Positions 12,008 to 13,221 of a stretch of 13,221 nt of DNA are shown here, in pieces. The DNA comes from an uncultured Gammaproteobacteria bacterium. Its GTDB lineage: Bacteria; Pseudomonadota; Gammaproteobacteria; Steroidobacterales; GCA-2729495. Within the stretch, counting starts at the first letter, position 1. The number at the start of each line of letters is the position of its first letter. The stretch covers positions 1 to 13,221 of the forward strand of contig CALGMY010000253.1 in NCBI GenBank assembly GCA_937958785.1, written 5' to 3'. A program made the position numbers and the translations under genes. Below the pieces are notes generated by a model. It did not search any database. It was not told the DNA's origin and saw only the letters and a list, made by a program, of their open reading frames with translations.

Positions 12008-13221
12008 GCAGCTGGGCGTCAGCGGCCGCCTTGCGCGCCAGTTCCTCACCTCCGAGCTAACGCCTCTGCTGGCGCTGACCGCGCTCCTCATGGGCGTGTT
12101 CGCCGTCCTGGTGACGCCCCGGGAGGAAGAGCCCCAGATCAACGTCACCTTCGCGAACATCATCATCGGCTTTCCGGGTGCGAGCGCGTCGCAGGTTGAG
12201 AACCTCGTCGCCTCGCCGATGGAAAAGGTCCTCGGCGAGATCGCCGGCGTCAAGCACATCTATTCCGTGTCCCGGCCGGGAGTGGCCGTCCTCACGGTCC
12301 AGTTCCAGGTGGGCGAGGAACGCACGGCGGCCATCGTCAGGCTGTACAACGCCGTCTACTCCAACCAGGACTGGCAGCCACCCGGATCCGGGGTGCTGCC
12401 ACCACTGATCCGGCCGATGGGCATCGACGATGTCCCCGTGCTCTCCCTGACGCTCTGGACGCGCGACGCCGCCCGTGGTGCCCGGGAGCTCGGCGAGGTC
12501 GCGCGGGCCATCGAGACCGAGATCAAGCGCGTCCCCGGTACCCGGGACGTCTACACGATCGGCAGCCCGGACAGCGTCGTGCGTGTCGAACTCGACCCGC
12601 AGAAGCTGGCCGGGTACGGCCTTTCGGCAGACGACCTGCTCGGCGCACTGGCGGCGGCAGGGCAGGCCGACCACGCCGGATCCCTGGTGGGCAACAACCG
12701 GACCATTCCCGTGCAGGCGGGAACGTTCCTCGCGGGTGCCGACGACGTGGCCAGCCTGGTCGTGGGGCTCCGCGCGGGCCGCCCGGTGTACCTCCAGGAC
12801 GTCGCGGCAGTCAGCCGGGGGCCGGACACGCCCGACGCGTTCGTCTGGCACGGCAGCCGTGCGGCTGGGCAGGGCGGGGGCCCGGCCGTCACGATTGCCG
12901 TGGCCAAGAAGCCCGGCGAGAACGCCATCGACGTGACCACGGCGGTTCTGGACCGGGTGGCCTCCCTCAGGGGCACCTACATTCCGGACGGCATCGAGAT
13001 CACCGAGACGCGCAACTACGGCGTCACGGCCAACGACAAGGCGCAGCAGCTCATCCAGAAGCTGATGTTCGCCACCCTGTCGGTCGTCCTGCTGGTCCTC
13101 GTGGCCATCGGCCGCCGGGAAGCCGTGGTCGTGGGCGCCGCGGTGGTGGTGACCCTGGCCGCGACGCTGTTCGCGTCCTGGGCCTGGGGCTTCACGCTCA
13201 ACCGGGTGTCGCTGTTCGCGC
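12000..13221 (+). CDS. RND-family efflux pump, inner-membrane subunit (partial, 3' end beyond window)
   Basis: The first 407 residues of an AcrB/HME-type proton-driven pump are present. Segments include TM1 (LTPLLALTALLMGVFAVLV), the conserved porter start PREEEPQINVTFANIIIGFPGASASQVENL (split: PREEEPQINV, then TFANIIIGFPGASASQVENL), and EIAGVKHIYSVSRPG. The porter subdomains to about 340 follow, then TM2 (KLMFATLSVVLLVLVAIG) and TM3 (VVVGAAVVVTLAATLFASWA). The sequence stops just before TM4, so the proton-relay Asp residues cannot be checked. GFPGASASQVE resembles the common RND PN1 entry. ATG 12000 overlaps the adaptor's stop in ATGGCTGA. Substrate is unknown; its place behind sqr and DUF2892 suggests reactive sulfur species or a sulfide-linked toxicant rather than general drugs. 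Confidence 0.93.
   Translation, partial: MAEQLGVSGRLARQFLTSELTPLLALTALLMGVFAVLVTPREEEPQINVTFANIIIGFPGASASQVENLVASPMEKVLGEIAGVKHIYSVSRPGVAVLTVQFQVGEERTAAIVRLYNAVYSNQDWQPPGSGVLPPLIRPMGIDDVPVLSLTLWTRDAARGARELGEVARAIETEIKRVPGTRDVYTIGSPDSVVRVELDPQKLAGYGLSADDLLGALAAAGQADHAGSLVGNNRTIPVQAGTFLAGADDVASLVVGLRAGRPVYLQDVAAVSRGPDTPDAFVWHGSRAAGQGGGPAVTIAVAKKPGENAIDVTTAVLDRVASLRGTYIPDGIEITETRNYGVTANDKAQQLIQKLMFATLSVVLLVLVAIGRREAVVVGAAVVVTLAATLFASWAWGFTLNRVSLFA

Noticed and set aside
10676..12259. Minus-strand open frame opposite the DUF2892/adaptor genes
   Set aside because: It crosses three real gene boundaries and reads as a His/Gly/Arg-rich shadow.

Overview
The window looks like a chromosomal segment of a GC-rich gammaproteobacterium. 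The gene order sspA-sspB, then lpoA/yraN/SIS-isomerase opposite rsmI, then rnpB, matches a block I know from Pseudomonas and relatives. A GTAG-type REP pair of the kind common in Xanthomonadales/Stenotrophomonas-like genomes points the same way. I cannot name the genus. Everything here reads as intact coding sequence; I see no transposase, integrase, tRNA or CRISPR array.

Region 1 (1-5041) is housekeeping. The sspA tail and sspB (ClpXP adaptor) run rightwards. A REP inverted pair (501-606) ends both sspB and the oppositely oriented gmhA/diaA-like gene, and its GTAG heads supply both stop codons. The leftward operon lpoA-yraN-gmhA reads away from rsmI, and the lpoA and rsmI 5' ends overlap. 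A leftward, translationally coupled pair follows: a DUF3365/Tll0287-like haem protein and an unknown lipoprotein.

Region 2 (5086-5477) is rnpB, the RNase P RNA, with a perfect -10 box and a 13-bp P1 stem.

Region 3 (5528-8974) is an accessory, secreted-protein cassette where Pseudomonas-type genomes carry mraZ and the division cluster. It encodes a matrixin-like zinc metalloprotease with a C-terminal thrombospondin-type-3 plus dockerin-like module, a small secreted protein ending in a PEP-CTERM-type sorting tail, and a larger secreted protein. The larger one has an ectodomain that looks paralogous to the PEP-CTERM protein but ends in the same TSP3-dockerin module as the protease. So related ectodomains carry alternative C-terminal modules, and one module is shared with a protease next door. 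This is the most novel part of the window. A strong Rho-independent terminator closes it.

Region 4 (9005-13221) is a sulfide-response operon: an ArsR-family repressor with the two cysteines expected of BigR/SqrR/YgaV thiol sensors, sulfide:quinone oxidoreductase with three candidate catalytic cysteines, a DUF2892 membrane protein, an RND periplasmic adaptor lipoprotein and an RND inner-membrane pump (cut off by the window edge). Tight spacing and overlaps indicate one transcript. The inferred logic is persulfide-sensed derepression of sulfide oxidation together with an efflux pump of unknown substrate.
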